64,000 nucleotides of DNA from the NCBI RefSeq assembly GCF_017991995.1, contig NZ_JAGOPN010000001.1:434001-498000 (forward strand), in the 5' to 3' direction. The number at the start of each line of letters is the position of its first letter. The stretch's first letter is position 1. This document shows positions 38,244 to 46,097 of the stretch, piece by piece. Source of the DNA: Pseudacidovorax sp. GTDB taxonomy: Bacteria; Pseudomonadota; Gammaproteobacteria; Burkholderiales; Burkholderiaceae_C. The notes under the pieces were generated by a model that ran no database searches, was not told the origin of the DNA, and saw only the letters and a program-made list of their open reading frames with translations. The translations under genes were made by a program, and so were the position numbers.

Positions 38244-38263
38244 CTACGTACGGACATACGTAG
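38244..38263. promoter_or_regulatory. operator candidate between scoA and the PAS-LuxR gene
   Basis: CTACGTA-CGGACA-TACGTAG is a perfect 7+7 inverted repeat with a six-base spacer (20 bp), ending nine bases before the regulator ATG and about 60 bp upstream of scoA. The length and symmetry suit a LuxR-type HTH dimer. Confidence 0.6.
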
Positions 38264-38272
38264 GATTTCGTA

Positions 38273-38869
38273 ATGGACGCACCCGAGGCCCCTGCCCTGG
38301 CCGCCCCGGCCATCGACTACCGGCTGGCCTTCGAGCATGCCCCGGTGGGCATGGTGCTGTCTCGCCAGCGCATGATGGTGGACTGCAACGCGCGGCTGTG
38401 CGAGATGTTCGGTGCCACGCGCGAAGCCCTCGTCGGCCAGTCCTTCCGGCTGCTGTATCCCAGCGTGGCCGAGTACGAACGCATCGGCCGCCGCATGCTG
38501 CCGGCGCTCAACGCCAGCGGCCGCTATGCCGACAACCGCATGATGCGGCGCGTGGACGGCCTGCACGGCATGCGCGCCGGGGAGACCTTCTGGTGCCATG
38601 TCACCGGCCGTGCCCTCAACCGGGAAGTGCCGCATGAGGCCGGCATCTGGACCTTCGAGGACCTGGGCGCGCGCCGTGCCGACAAGGCCGAGTTGACGCC
38701 CCGCGAGCGGGAGGTGGCCGCCCACCTGATGCAGGGGCTGACCAGCAAGGAAATCGGCCGCGTGCTCGGCATCAGTCATCGCACGGTGGAGATTCATCGC
38801 GCCCGGTTGATGCGCAAGTACGCCGCCGGGACCACGGCAGAGTTGGTGCAGAAGCTGCTGGCCGGCTGA
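38273..38869 (+). CDS. PAS-LuxR transcriptional regulator
   Basis: A 198 aa regulator with an N-terminal PAS fold (EHAPVGMVLSRQRMMVDCN) and a C-terminal LuxR/FixJ HTH (LTPREREVAAHLMQGLTSKEI onward, HRTVEIHRARLMRKY). It has no receiver domain, so PAS ligand binding rather than phosphorylation should drive it. It is divergent from scoAB with a strong palindrome in between, making it the probable regulator of ketone-body use. Confidence 0.9.
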   Translation: MDAPEAPALAAPAIDYRLAFEHAPVGMVLSRQRMMVDCNARLCEMFGATREALVGQSFRLLYPSVAEYERIGRRMLPALNASGRYADNRMMRRVDGLHGMRAGETFWCHVTGRALNREVPHEAGIWTFEDLGARRADKAELTPREREVAAHLMQGLTSKEIGRVLGISHRTVEIHRARLMRKYAAGTTAELVQKLLAG

Positions 38870-38984
38870 GGCGGTGCACCGTCGGGGTGCGTTGGACTAC
38901 CGATGCCCGGAAGACGTCCCACGCCATGGGGGCGGAGTCGGCGCCAGCCTGGGGGCCATCGACAACCTTCCAGGAGCAACACCG

Positions 38985-39458
38985 ATGGCCACCCGACCCG
39001 AACTGACCGGCGACCGCGACAACAACCGGGCGATGCGATGGAGCATCCTTGTCGTCATCGTGCTGGTGATCGGCGCGATCTTCGCGTTCTTCCGAACCGG
39101 CGGTGAAGCGCCGGGCCAGCCCGCCCCGCCCATGGGCCAGTCCGCGCCCCCGCCCGCCAGCGATGGCGCCACGGGCATGGCGCCCGGAACCGGCGGCAGT
39201 GGCTCGACCGGCATCGGCGGCAACGCCGCGGGCACCAGCGGCGCTGCACCCGACGCCGCAGACCCCAACCCAGCCGCCGCCAACGGCCTGCCTTCGACCC
39301 CCGGCACCGGCACGACCAACACGCCTGGCGGGAGCAGCGGCTCGGGTACAGGTGCCGCCGGCACGGGCGCTACGGGCAGCACAGGCACCAACGATCCGGC
39401 CAATGGGAGCGGTACGCCGGCCACCGGCGCCCCGGGCGCGCCCGGCCAGTCCCAGTGA
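38985..39458 (+). CDS. single-span membrane protein with low-complexity tail
   Basis: A 157 aa protein of unknown function. Residues 1-17 are charged, 18-36 form one transmembrane helix (SILVVIVLVIGAIFAFF), and the rest is a Gly/Ser/Thr/Ala/Pro-rich disordered tail, probably periplasmic. The start is supported by AGGAG eight to nine bases upstream. The tail is built of drifting GTG/GTS-type repeats, which would vary easily in length. It faces pagL convergently. Confidence 0.75.
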   Translation: MATRPELTGDRDNNRAMRWSILVVIVLVIGAIFAFFRTGGEAPGQPAPPMGQSAPPPASDGATGMAPGTGGSGSTGIGGNAAGTSGAAPDAADPNPAAANGLPSTPGTGTTNTPGGSSGSGTGAAGTGATGSTGTNDPANGSGTPATGAPGAPGQSQ

Positions 39459-39479
39459 TCGCCCCGCCCCGGCGCCGCT

Positions 39480-40088
39480 TCACCAGGCCATGCTGAAACG
39501 CAGCTTGACGAAGTTGGCGCCGGGGTTCGGTTCCTTGATGCCCGCGTTGGAGAAATGCTGCAGGCGTAGCGACAACTCATAGGCCTGGCGCTCACCGAAA
39601 CGGTAGCCGACGCCCAGCACCTCGGTGAACTGGAAAGCGGTGCTGAAACGGTCTCTCGGCGTCTCGTACAGCCGGTCCATTACCGTCCCACCCAGCCCAA
39701 GCTCCACGAACCACGGCGTGCCCGGCTCGCCCAGCAGGTGGCGCCACATGGCGGTGGCGCCGATCTGCGAATAGCCGGCGCTCGAGCCGTCCGGCCGCGG
39801 CGCCTGCCAATGGCTGGCCCACAGGTCCCAATACAGGGTCAACGGGCCGGCCTGGCGCGGCACCGACGGGAACAACTGCGACGGGAGCATCACGCCCGCC
39901 GTCAGCGAGTCGGTCGATTGCGTGTGCAGCACGCTGGACCCGCCCTCCACATAGAAGCGGCGGCCTTCGTCGACCTGTTCCTGCGCTGCTGCGTGTGCGG
40001 ATGCAAGCACAGCCGCTGCCGCAAAGGCCAGAGGCGCGATGCGCCGTTTCAAGTGACGGCCGGCGCCCTGGCGAGAGCGGTTGTCCAT
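39480..40088 (-). CDS. pagL: PagL-family lipid A 3-O-deacylase (acyloxyacyl hydrolase)
   Basis: A 202 aa outer-membrane beta-barrel with a signal peptide (cleavage near AAAQ, residue 36). PagL trims the 3-O acyl chain from lipid A. The C-terminal signature HFSNAGIKEPNPG gives H178 and S180 of the catalytic triad. The position expected for the catalytic glutamate just after this motif reads Ala-Asn (GANF) rather than Glu, so activity is open to question. It is divergent from a tetR gene with overlapping palindromes in between, so expression is probably repressed by that protein. Confidence 0.87.
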   Translation of the reverse strand: MDNRSRQGAGRHLKRRIAPLAFAAAAVLASAHAAAQEQVDEGRRFYVEGGSSVLHTQSTDSLTAGVMLPSQLFPSVPRQAGPLTLYWDLWASHWQAPRPDGSSAGYSQIGATAMWRHLLGEPGTPWFVELGLGGTVMDRLYETPRDRFSTAFQFTEVLGVGYRFGERQAYELSLRLQHFSNAGIKEPNPGANFVKLRFSMAW

Positions 40089-40105
40089 GGTGGCTCCAGG
40101 AGTTG

Positions 40106-40134
40106 GAATGAATTTTCTAGAATTTTCATTCTAG
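40106..40134. promoter_or_regulatory. nested palindromic operator between pagL and tetR
   Basis: GAATGAA (40106-40112) and TTCATTC (40125-40131) are complementary, with TTCTAGAA at the centre (40115-40122). CTAGAAT-TTTC-ATTCTAG (40117-40134) is a second perfect repeat, shifted by half a unit. The patch is AT-rich and lies 17 bp upstream of the pagL ATG. Confidence 0.6.
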
Positions 40135-40204
40135 GAATCCGAGGCACGCGTCCGGAGGGCGAAGGGACAATGGCCCCATCTCCCTCTCCAGCTTGTTGCG
40201 ACGC

Positions 40205-40846
40205 ATGCCCTCGAAAGCACGGATTTCTGCCATGAACACCGAGCCGCCTCCGCAGGACAAAGGCGGGGTGCGCCGTCGGCAGGTACTGGACGCGGCGGCC
40301 CGCTGCTTCAGCGAACACGGCTTCCGTGGGGCGAGCATCCAGCGCATCTGCGAGGTGGCTGGCATGAGCCCGGGCCACGTCTACCACTACTTCCGCAACA
40401 AGGAAGCCATCGTGGCGGGCATCGTGGCGCAGGACCTGCAGGACACGCTGGCGCGCATCCAGCTCATGCGCGAGCGCGGCCAGGCAGAGGGCGTGCTCGC
40501 GGCCTGTCTGGGCGAGGTGGATACCGGCGTGGCGCGCTGCGCGGGCGATCCGGCGCGGCTGCAGCTGGAGATCCTGGCCGAGGCCAACCGCACACCGGAC
40601 ATCGCGGCCCTGCTTCAGCAGGCGGACCGCCTCAAGCGCGACGAGCTGCTGGCGCTGCTGCGGCCCTTGCCAGCGCTGCGCGGGCTGTCTGCGGCAGAGC
40701 TCAAGGCACGCGTGGCCGTGATGTGCACCCTCTTCGAAGGTCTGGCTGCGCGCACGCTGCTGGACCCCACGCTCAACCGCGCCGCCACCGGCCGGGCGAT
40801 CAGCCGGGTGGTGCGCCTGCTGCTGGAGCAGCCGGAAGAAACCTAG
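40205..40846 (+). CDS. TetR-family repressor, likely of pagL
   Basis: A 213 aa regulator. The N-terminal HTH contains RQVLDAAARCFSEHGF and the recognition region MSPGHVYHYFRNKEAI. The C-terminal ligand domain is not assignable to a known effector. It is divergent from pagL. The start is uncertain: ATG at 40205 or 40232, neither with a strong ribosome site. Regulation of lipid A modification by a TetR protein would be unusual; PagL is more often under two-component control. Confidence 0.88.
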   Translation: MPSKARISAMNTEPPPQDKGGVRRRQVLDAAARCFSEHGFRGASIQRICEVAGMSPGHVYHYFRNKEAIVAGIVAQDLQDTLARIQLMRERGQAEGVLAACLGEVDTGVARCAGDPARLQLEILAEANRTPDIAALLQQADRLKRDELLALLRPLPALRGLSAAELKARVAVMCTLFEGLAARTLLDPTLNRAATGRAISRVVRLLLEQPEET

Positions 40847-41076
40847 GCGCGCCGGCGCATCGGCCATCGCACGGCTGGGACCTCACGCCCGCCCGCGCAG
40901 GTGCGACGCCACGACGACTGCCGGTCAGGTGTAGTGGCTGCCGGCGGGCTGAACCCGTCACTCGCGCAAGCCGCGCAAGTCGCCAGATGCCCGCCGCACG
41001 CTCCCGCTTCGAATTGCCGCAGCGCAGGCCAAGCGGGAACATCCGCGGAACCGGCTTTGCCGGGCCGCTGGATGTG

Positions 41077-41122
41077 CCCCCTCGAGGGGGGAGGCGTAGC
41101 GCGAAGCGCGCAGCCTGGGGGT
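41077..41122. repeat. palindromic repeat at the tetR/hrpA convergent junction
   Basis: CCCCCTC-GAGGGGG (41077-41090) is a perfect palindrome, followed by AGGC, GCGC, GCGC and GCCT arms (41092-41116) forming a second stem, and then a GGGGG run. It resembles GC-rich double hairpins common after genes in Comamonadaceae and may act as a two-way terminator. The rest of 40847-41131 shows no gene. Confidence 0.6.
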
Positions 41123-41131
41123 GTTCGTGAT

Positions 41132-44100
41132 CTACACGATCTGCTGCCAGGCCTTGTCCAGCCGCTTGATGCTCACCGGCTGCGGCGTGCGCAGCTCCTG
41201 CGCGAAGAAGCTCACCCGCAGTTCCTCGAGCAGCCAGCGGAATTCGCGCATGCGCTCATCCGTGGCGCCCTTGCGCTCGGCCACCAGGCGCCAGTAGCGC
41301 TGTTCCTGCGGCTTGAGTTCGGCCAGCTTCTGCGCGTCACGCGCCGGGTCGGCCCGCAGCTTGTCCAAGCGCAGCACGATGGCCTTGAGGTAGCGCGCGA
41401 AATGCTGCAGCTGTGTCCACGGTGCATCGGCGATGAAGCGCTTGCCGACCAGGCGCTGCAGCTGCTCGGCCGCATCCTTCACGGCCTCGGGCTGGATCTT
41501 GGTGTCCTTGATCTTGCGCTGGGCTGCGGCGTAGTCGGTGAGGATGGTCGATGCCAGGCGCGCCACCTCGCTGGCGATCAGCGTCAGCCGGCCACGGCCC
41601 TCGTCCAGGCGGCGCTTGAAGCTGGCTTCGTCGGTGGGCAGCGGCTCCTGCAGGAAGGCGCGGTCCAGCGCCACGTCCAGGATCTGGGCGCGCAGTTCCT
41701 CCAGCGTGCCCAGCGGCATGTAGGCCACGGCCATCTTCTGCAGGTCGGGAATGTTCTTTTCCAGGTACTTGAGCGCGTCGCGGATCTGCAGCGCCACCAG
41801 CCGGCGCAAGCCGGCGCGGTGCTTGGCGGCGGCGACCTCGGGCTCATCGAAGACCTCGATGGTGACGGCGTCGCCGCCATCCACCAGCGCCGGGAAGCCG
41901 ATCAGCGTCTGCGCGCCCCGGCGCACCTCCATCAGCTCGGGCAGTTCGCCGAAGGTCCAGGCGGTGTAGCGCTGGCCGGCCGGCGGCGCGGCGGGGCCGG
42001 GCGCGGCCTTGGGCGCAGGTGCGGCCGTCTTGCCGCCGCCCGCCGACGGCGCAGCCGGCGCGGGCGCAGGCCCCGCCCTGGCCTTGAGCCCCGCCAGCGC
42101 CTGGAAGGCGCCCCGCGCCTTGGTGCCCAGCTCGCCCTTGAGCGCGCCCAGGTTGCGGCCCATGCCCAGCTGCCGGCCGTGCTCGTCCACCACCTGAAGG
42201 TTCATGAACAGGTGCGGCGGCAGCATGTCGAGCTTGAAGTCGGCGCGTTTGACGTCGAGGCTGGTGATGTCGCGCACCCGCTTGAGCAGCGCATCGGTGA
42301 GCGAGCCGGCGCCGAAGGCCTCGGGGGTGCCCAGCGCTTCGGCCAGCCTGGCCGCCGATTCGGGCAGGGGCACGAAGCGCGAACGCGGCTTCTGCGGCAG
42401 GCTCTTGAGCAGGGCCTGGATCTTGTCCTTGAGCATGCCCGGCACCAGCCATTCGCAGCGCTCTTCGCTCACCTGGTTCAGCACGAAGAGCGGCACGCTG
42501 ACGGTGACGCCATCGCGCGCATCGCCCGGCTGGTGCAGGTAGGTGGCGGCGCAGTCCACGCCGCCGAGCTTGACGAGGGGCGGAAAGGCCTGCGTCGTGA
42601 TGCCCGCCGCCTGGTGGCGCATCAGTTCCTCGCGCGTGAGGAACAGCAGCCTGGGATTGGTCGCGCTCGCTTGCCGGTACCACTGCTCGAAGGCATGGCC
42701 GTTCGCCACATCGGCGGGCACCTGGGCCTCGTAGAAGGCGTAGATCAGCGCGTCGTCGACCAGCACGTCCTGCCGGCGCGACTTGTGCTCCAGCGCCTCC
42801 ACCTCGCGCACCAGCTTGCGGTTGGCAGCCAGGAAGGGCAGCTTGCTTTCCCATTCGCCGCCGGCCAGGGCCTCGCGGATGAAGATCTCGCGTGCGCCGG
42901 CCGGGTCGGCCTTGGCGAAGTCCACGCGCCGGCCGCTGTAGACCACCAGGCCGTAGAGCGTTGCCCGCTCGAAGGCAGTGACGCGGGCGTCCTTCTTCTC
43001 CCAGTGCGGGTCGAGCAGTTGCTTCTTGAGCAGGTGGCCGGCGACTTCCTCGATCCACTGCGGCTCGATGTTGGCGATGCCGCGGCCGAAGAGGCGCGTG
43101 GTCTCCACCAGTTCGGCGCAGACGATCCAGCGACCCGGCCGCTTGCGCAGGTGCGCGCCAGGATGGCGGTGGAACTTGACGCCGCGCGCGCCCAGGTATT
43201 CGCCCGAGGAGGAGCCGGCCTCCTCGTCCATCTTCCAGCCGATGTTGCCCAGCAGGCCGGCCAGCATGGACTTGTGGATCTGTTCGTAGCCGGCGGGCGT
43301 GGGGTTGAGCTTCCACTTGTGCTCGGTGACCACGGTCAGCAGCTGCGAATGGATGTCGCGCCATTCGCGCACGCGGCGCACGCTGACGAAGTTCTGGCGC
43401 AGCAGCTGTTCGTACTGGCGGTTGCTGAGCTTGTGGGTGGCGGGGATGCTCCCATGACGGGGGGCGGGAGAGCCCCCATCCCTGCCTTCCCCCAGAGGGG
43501 GAAGGGGTCGAGCGCTGCCTGCGTTCTTGCTCCCTCCCCCACTGGGGGAGGGTTGGGGTGGGGACCCGCCGCGCTCCGCGACCGCTAACCGCTGACTCAC
43601 CGGCAGCACCGCCGCGCTGGCCTTCTTCGGCCCCTGCGTGGCCGCCACCAGCTCGCGCCGATTCTGCGCCACGGGCGCGCCGCCGCGGGCATCGTGCAAC
43701 CACTTCCACAACGTCAGGTAGCCGCTGAACTCGCTCTTCTCGTCGTCGAACTTGGCATGGGCCTGGTCGGCCTGCTGCTGCGCTTCGAGCGGCCGGTCGC
43801 GCACGTCCTGCACGCTCATGGCAGAGGCGATGACCAGCACCTCCTGCAGCGCACCGCGCGTGCGGCCTTCCAAAATCATGCGGCCCACGCGCGGGTCCAG
43901 CGGCAGCCGGGCCAGCTCGCGGCCGATCTCGGTCAGCTCATTGGCATCGTCCACCGCGCCCAGCTCGCCCAGCAGCTGGTAGCCATCGGCCACGGCCCGG
44001 CCGCTCGGGGCCTCCAGGAAAGGAAACTGCGTCACGTCGCCCAGGTGCAGCGACTTCATCCGCAGGATCACGCCCGCGAGCGACGAGCGCAGGATCTCCG

Positions 44101-45241
44101 GGTCGGTAAAGCGCGGCCGGCTGGCGAAGTCCTTCTCGTCGTAGAGCCGGATGCAGATGCCGTTGGCCACCCGGCCGCAGCGGCCGGCACGCTGATTGGC
44201 GGCGGCCTGGCTGACCGGCTCCACCTGCAACTGCTCCACCTTGCTGCGGAAGGAATAGCGCTTGACCCTCGCCGTGCCCGCGTCGATCACGTAGCGGATG
44301 CCCGGCACCGTAAGCGAGGTCTCGGCCACGTTGGTCGCCAGCACGATGCGCCGGCCGGTGTGGCCCTCGAAGATGCGGTCCTGCTCGGCCTGCGACAGGC
44401 GCGAGAACAGCGGCAGCACCTCGGCCGCGCGCATCACAGGGTGGTGCGCCAGGTGCTTGCGCAGGTGGTCGGCGGCCTCGCGGATCTCGCGCTCGCCGGG
44501 CAGGAAGACCAGAATGTCGCCACCGGCATTGCCTTGCCACAGCTCGTCCACGCCATCGGCGATGGCGTCGTTGAGGTCGTACTCGCGCGACTCCTCGAAG
44601 GGCCGCCAGCGCATCTCCACCGGGAAGGTGCGGCCCGATACATAGATGACGGGCGCCGGTCCGGCCTTGCTCTCGAAGTGCTTCGCAAAGCGCTCCGCAT
44701 CGATGGTGGCCGAGGTGACGATGACCTTCAGGTCCGGCCGCCGCGGCAGGATCTCGCGCAGGTAGCCCAGCAGGAAGTCGATGTTCAGCGAGCGCTCGTG
44801 GGCCTCGTCGATGATCAGCGTGTCGTAGGCCTTGAGCAGCGGGTCGGTCTGCGTCTCGGCCAGCAGGATGCCGTCGGTCATCAGCTTGACCGAGGCATCG
44901 CGGCTCAGCCGGTCCTGGAAGCGGACCTTGTAGCCCACCACCTCGCCCAGCGGCGTCTTCAGTTCCTCGGCGATGCGCTTGGCCACCGAACTGGCAGCGA
45001 TCCGCCGCGGCTGGGTGTGGCCGATCAGCCGGCCGCGGCCCTCGGGCGCGTTGAGCTTGCCGCGGCCCAGCGCCAGGGCGATCTTGGGCAGCTGGGTGGT
45101 CTTGCCCGAGCCGGTCTCGCCGCAGACGATGACCACCTGATGGGCCTGGATGGCGGCGGCGATCTCGTCGCGCTTGGCGGATACGGGAAGGGAATCGGGA
45201 AAGTCGATCTGGAGCGGCACGGGGCGAGTATCGCAGCCCAC
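41132..45241 (-). CDS. hrpA: ATP-dependent RNA helicase HrpA
   Basis: A 1369 aa DEAH-box helicase. Walker A GETGSGKT at residues 41-48, DEAH at 145-148, SAT (TSATIDAE) and the QRAGRCGR motif VI are all present. The C-terminal half is the HrpA-specific DUF3418 region. HrpA resolves stalled or stacked ribosomes and remodels mRNA. Two oddities: residues about 556-600 (Gly/Pro/Ser-rich) come from an in-frame palindromic insertion, and near residue 1060 lies an Ala/Pro linker. The start is GTG at 45241; no ATG fits before the conserved part. Divergent from a vapB-like gene. Confidence 0.95.
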   Translation of the reverse strand: MGCDTRPVPLQIDFPDSLPVSAKRDEIAAAIQAHQVVIVCGETGSGKTTQLPKIALALGRGKLNAPEGRGRLIGHTQPRRIAASSVAKRIAEELKTPLGEVVGYKVRFQDRLSRDASVKLMTDGILLAETQTDPLLKAYDTLIIDEAHERSLNIDFLLGYLREILPRRPDLKVIVTSATIDAERFAKHFESKAGPAPVIYVSGRTFPVEMRWRPFEESREYDLNDAIADGVDELWQGNAGGDILVFLPGEREIREAADHLRKHLAHHPVMRAAEVLPLFSRLSQAEQDRIFEGHTGRRIVLATNVAETSLTVPGIRYVIDAGTARVKRYSFRSKVEQLQVEPVSQAAANQRAGRCGRVANGICIRLYDEKDFASRPRFTDPEILRSSLAGVILRMKSLHLGDVTQFPFLEAPSGRAVADGYQLLGELGAVDDANELTEIGRELARLPLDPRVGRMILEGRTRGALQEVLVIASAMSVQDVRDRPLEAQQQADQAHAKFDDEKSEFSGYLTLWKWLHDARGGAPVAQNRRELVAATQGPKKASAAVLPVSQRLAVAERGGSPPQPSPSGGGSKNAGSARPLPPLGEGRDGGSPAPRHGSIPATHKLSNRQYEQLLRQNFVSVRRVREWRDIHSQLLTVVTEHKWKLNPTPAGYEQIHKSMLAGLLGNIGWKMDEEAGSSSGEYLGARGVKFHRHPGAHLRKRPGRWIVCAELVETTRLFGRGIANIEPQWIEEVAGHLLKKQLLDPHWEKKDARVTAFERATLYGLVVYSGRRVDFAKADPAGAREIFIREALAGGEWESKLPFLAANRKLVREVEALEHKSRRQDVLVDDALIYAFYEAQVPADVANGHAFEQWYRQASATNPRLLFLTREELMRHQAAGITTQAFPPLVKLGGVDCAATYLHQPGDARDGVTVSVPLFVLNQVSEERCEWLVPGMLKDKIQALLKSLPQKPRSRFVPLPESAARLAEALGTPEAFGAGSLTDALLKRVRDITSLDVKRADFKLDMLPPHLFMNLQVVDEHGRQLGMGRNLGALKGELGTKARGAFQALAGLKARAGPAPAPAAPSAGGGKTAAPAPKAAPGPAAPPAGQRYTAWTFGELPELMEVRRGAQTLIGFPALVDGGDAVTIEVFDEPEVAAAKHRAGLRRLVALQIRDALKYLEKNIPDLQKMAVAYMPLGTLEELRAQILDVALDRAFLQEPLPTDEASFKRRLDEGRGRLTLIASEVARLASTILTDYAAAQRKIKDTKIQPEAVKDAAEQLQRLVGKRFIADAPWTQLQHFARYLKAIVLRLDKLRADPARDAQKLAELKPQEQRYWRLVAERKGATDERMREFRWLLEELRVSFFAQELRTPQPVSIKRLDKAWQQIV
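43485..43552. repeat. double-hairpin palindromic element inside hrpA
   Basis: CCTTCCCCC-AGA-GGGGGAAGG (43485-43505) and CCCTCCCCC-ACT-GGGGGAGGG (43532-43552) are two perfect 9+9 hairpins, 26 bases apart. They resemble GC-rich intergenic palindromes, yet lie within the hrpA frame without breaking it. Confidence 0.85.
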
Positions 45242-45321
45242 GGGTTCACATGTTTCCGTGTAGACTCGTCCGACACCCGCCGCCGCGCCAAACGCCGCGC
45301 CCAGTTTGCGAGGAAGCTCCC

Positions 45322-45612
45322 ATGGCCAACCTGACCATCAACGTCGACGAGCAGCTCATCAAGGCTGCCCGCGTGCGCGCCATCCAGCAGGGCACGTCGC
45401 TGAGCGCCAAGGTGCGGGAGTTCCTGCAGCAGTACGTCAACGAGGCCGAGGCCAGCCGCCAGATGCTGCGCGACGCCGCCACAGCCCGGCTGATGGCGGC
45501 CATCGACGCCGCTGCCAGCGAGGCGCAGCCGGCAGCGCAGCCACGCAGCGGCAGCCTGCGGGACGAGCTGTACGACGGCGACTTCCGGGCACGGGCCCGC
45601 TCCGCCGACTGA
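45322..45612 (+). CDS. ribbon-helix-helix antitoxin (VapB-like)
   Basis: A 96 aa protein. The N-terminal strand ANLTINVDEQLIKAARVRA and helices up to about residue 45 match a ribbon-helix-helix DNA-binding fold. The C-terminal half (Ala/Gln-rich, then charged) would wrap the toxin. AGGAAG lies upstream of the ATG. The PIN toxin gene begins ten bases after its stop. It is divergent from hrpA; the shared 80-bp gap carries an AT-richer patch (45245-45265) that probably holds the promoter. Confidence 0.83.
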   Translation: MANLTINVDEQLIKAARVRAIQQGTSLSAKVREFLQQYVNEAEASRQMLRDAATARLMAAIDAAASEAQPAAQPRSGSLRDELYDGDFRARARSAD

Positions 45613-45622
45613 CGCTTCGCCC

Positions 45623-46042
45623 GTGCCCCTCGCCTTCTTCGACACCAACGTGCTGGTGTACTGCGTCGATCCGCGCTCGCCGGCCAAGCAGGCCGCGGCG
45701 CGCGAGCTCGTCGCCCGCCACGCGACCGCAGCCGAGGGCGTGCTGAGCACGCAGGTGCTCATCGAGCTCTACAGCGTGCTCACCCGCAAGCACCGCATTG
45801 CAGCCGACACGGTGCGCGCCCTGCTCGACGGCTATAGCGCCTGGCAGGTGGTCGACACCGACCTGCGCCTGGTGCAGTCGGCGCTCGATACCGCCCAGGC
45901 GCACGGCCTCTCGATCTTCGACGCCATGGTGATCGAGGCCGCGCAACGCAGCGGCGCCGTCACGCTCTACACCGAAGATCTGCAGCATGGCCGACGATTC
46001 GGCGACCTGACGCTGGTCGACCCCTTCCGCGCTGCCGCCTGA
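45623..46042 (+). CDS. PIN-domain ribonuclease toxin (VapC-like)
   Basis: A 139 aa PIN protein with D7 (FFDTNVLVY), E49 (LIELYSVL), D100 (IFDAMVIEAA) and acidic E118-D119, the metal site expected of VapC. It starts at GTG 45623, ten bases after the antitoxin gene. The second PIN-based toxin-antitoxin pair in this window; the antitoxin fold differs from the AbrB-type one at 11.2 kb, so the pairs are not recent duplicates. argA follows 55 bp downstream on the same strand and could receive read-through. Confidence 0.88.
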   Translation: MPLAFFDTNVLVYCVDPRSPAKQAAARELVARHATAAEGVLSTQVLIELYSVLTRKHRIAADTVRALLDGYSAWQVVDTDLRLVQSALDTAQAHGLSIFDAMVIEAAQRSGAVTLYTEDLQHGRRFGDLTLVDPFRAAA

Positions 46043-46097
46043 ACGGGCGGCTCGCGTCCACCCCTTCGCTTCCACCTTCCACAGTCCTGCTCCGCGC

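Noticed and set aside
40901-43588. Long plus-strand open frame opposite hrpA
   Set aside because: Antisense shadow of the helicase gene; no family motif and His/Gln/Gly-rich as expected for complement of GC-rich coding DNA.
45237-45321. Promoter boxes for the RHH/PIN pair
   Set aside because: TAGACT at 45260 could be a -10 element, but no acceptable -35 stands at the right distance, so no promoter was annotated.
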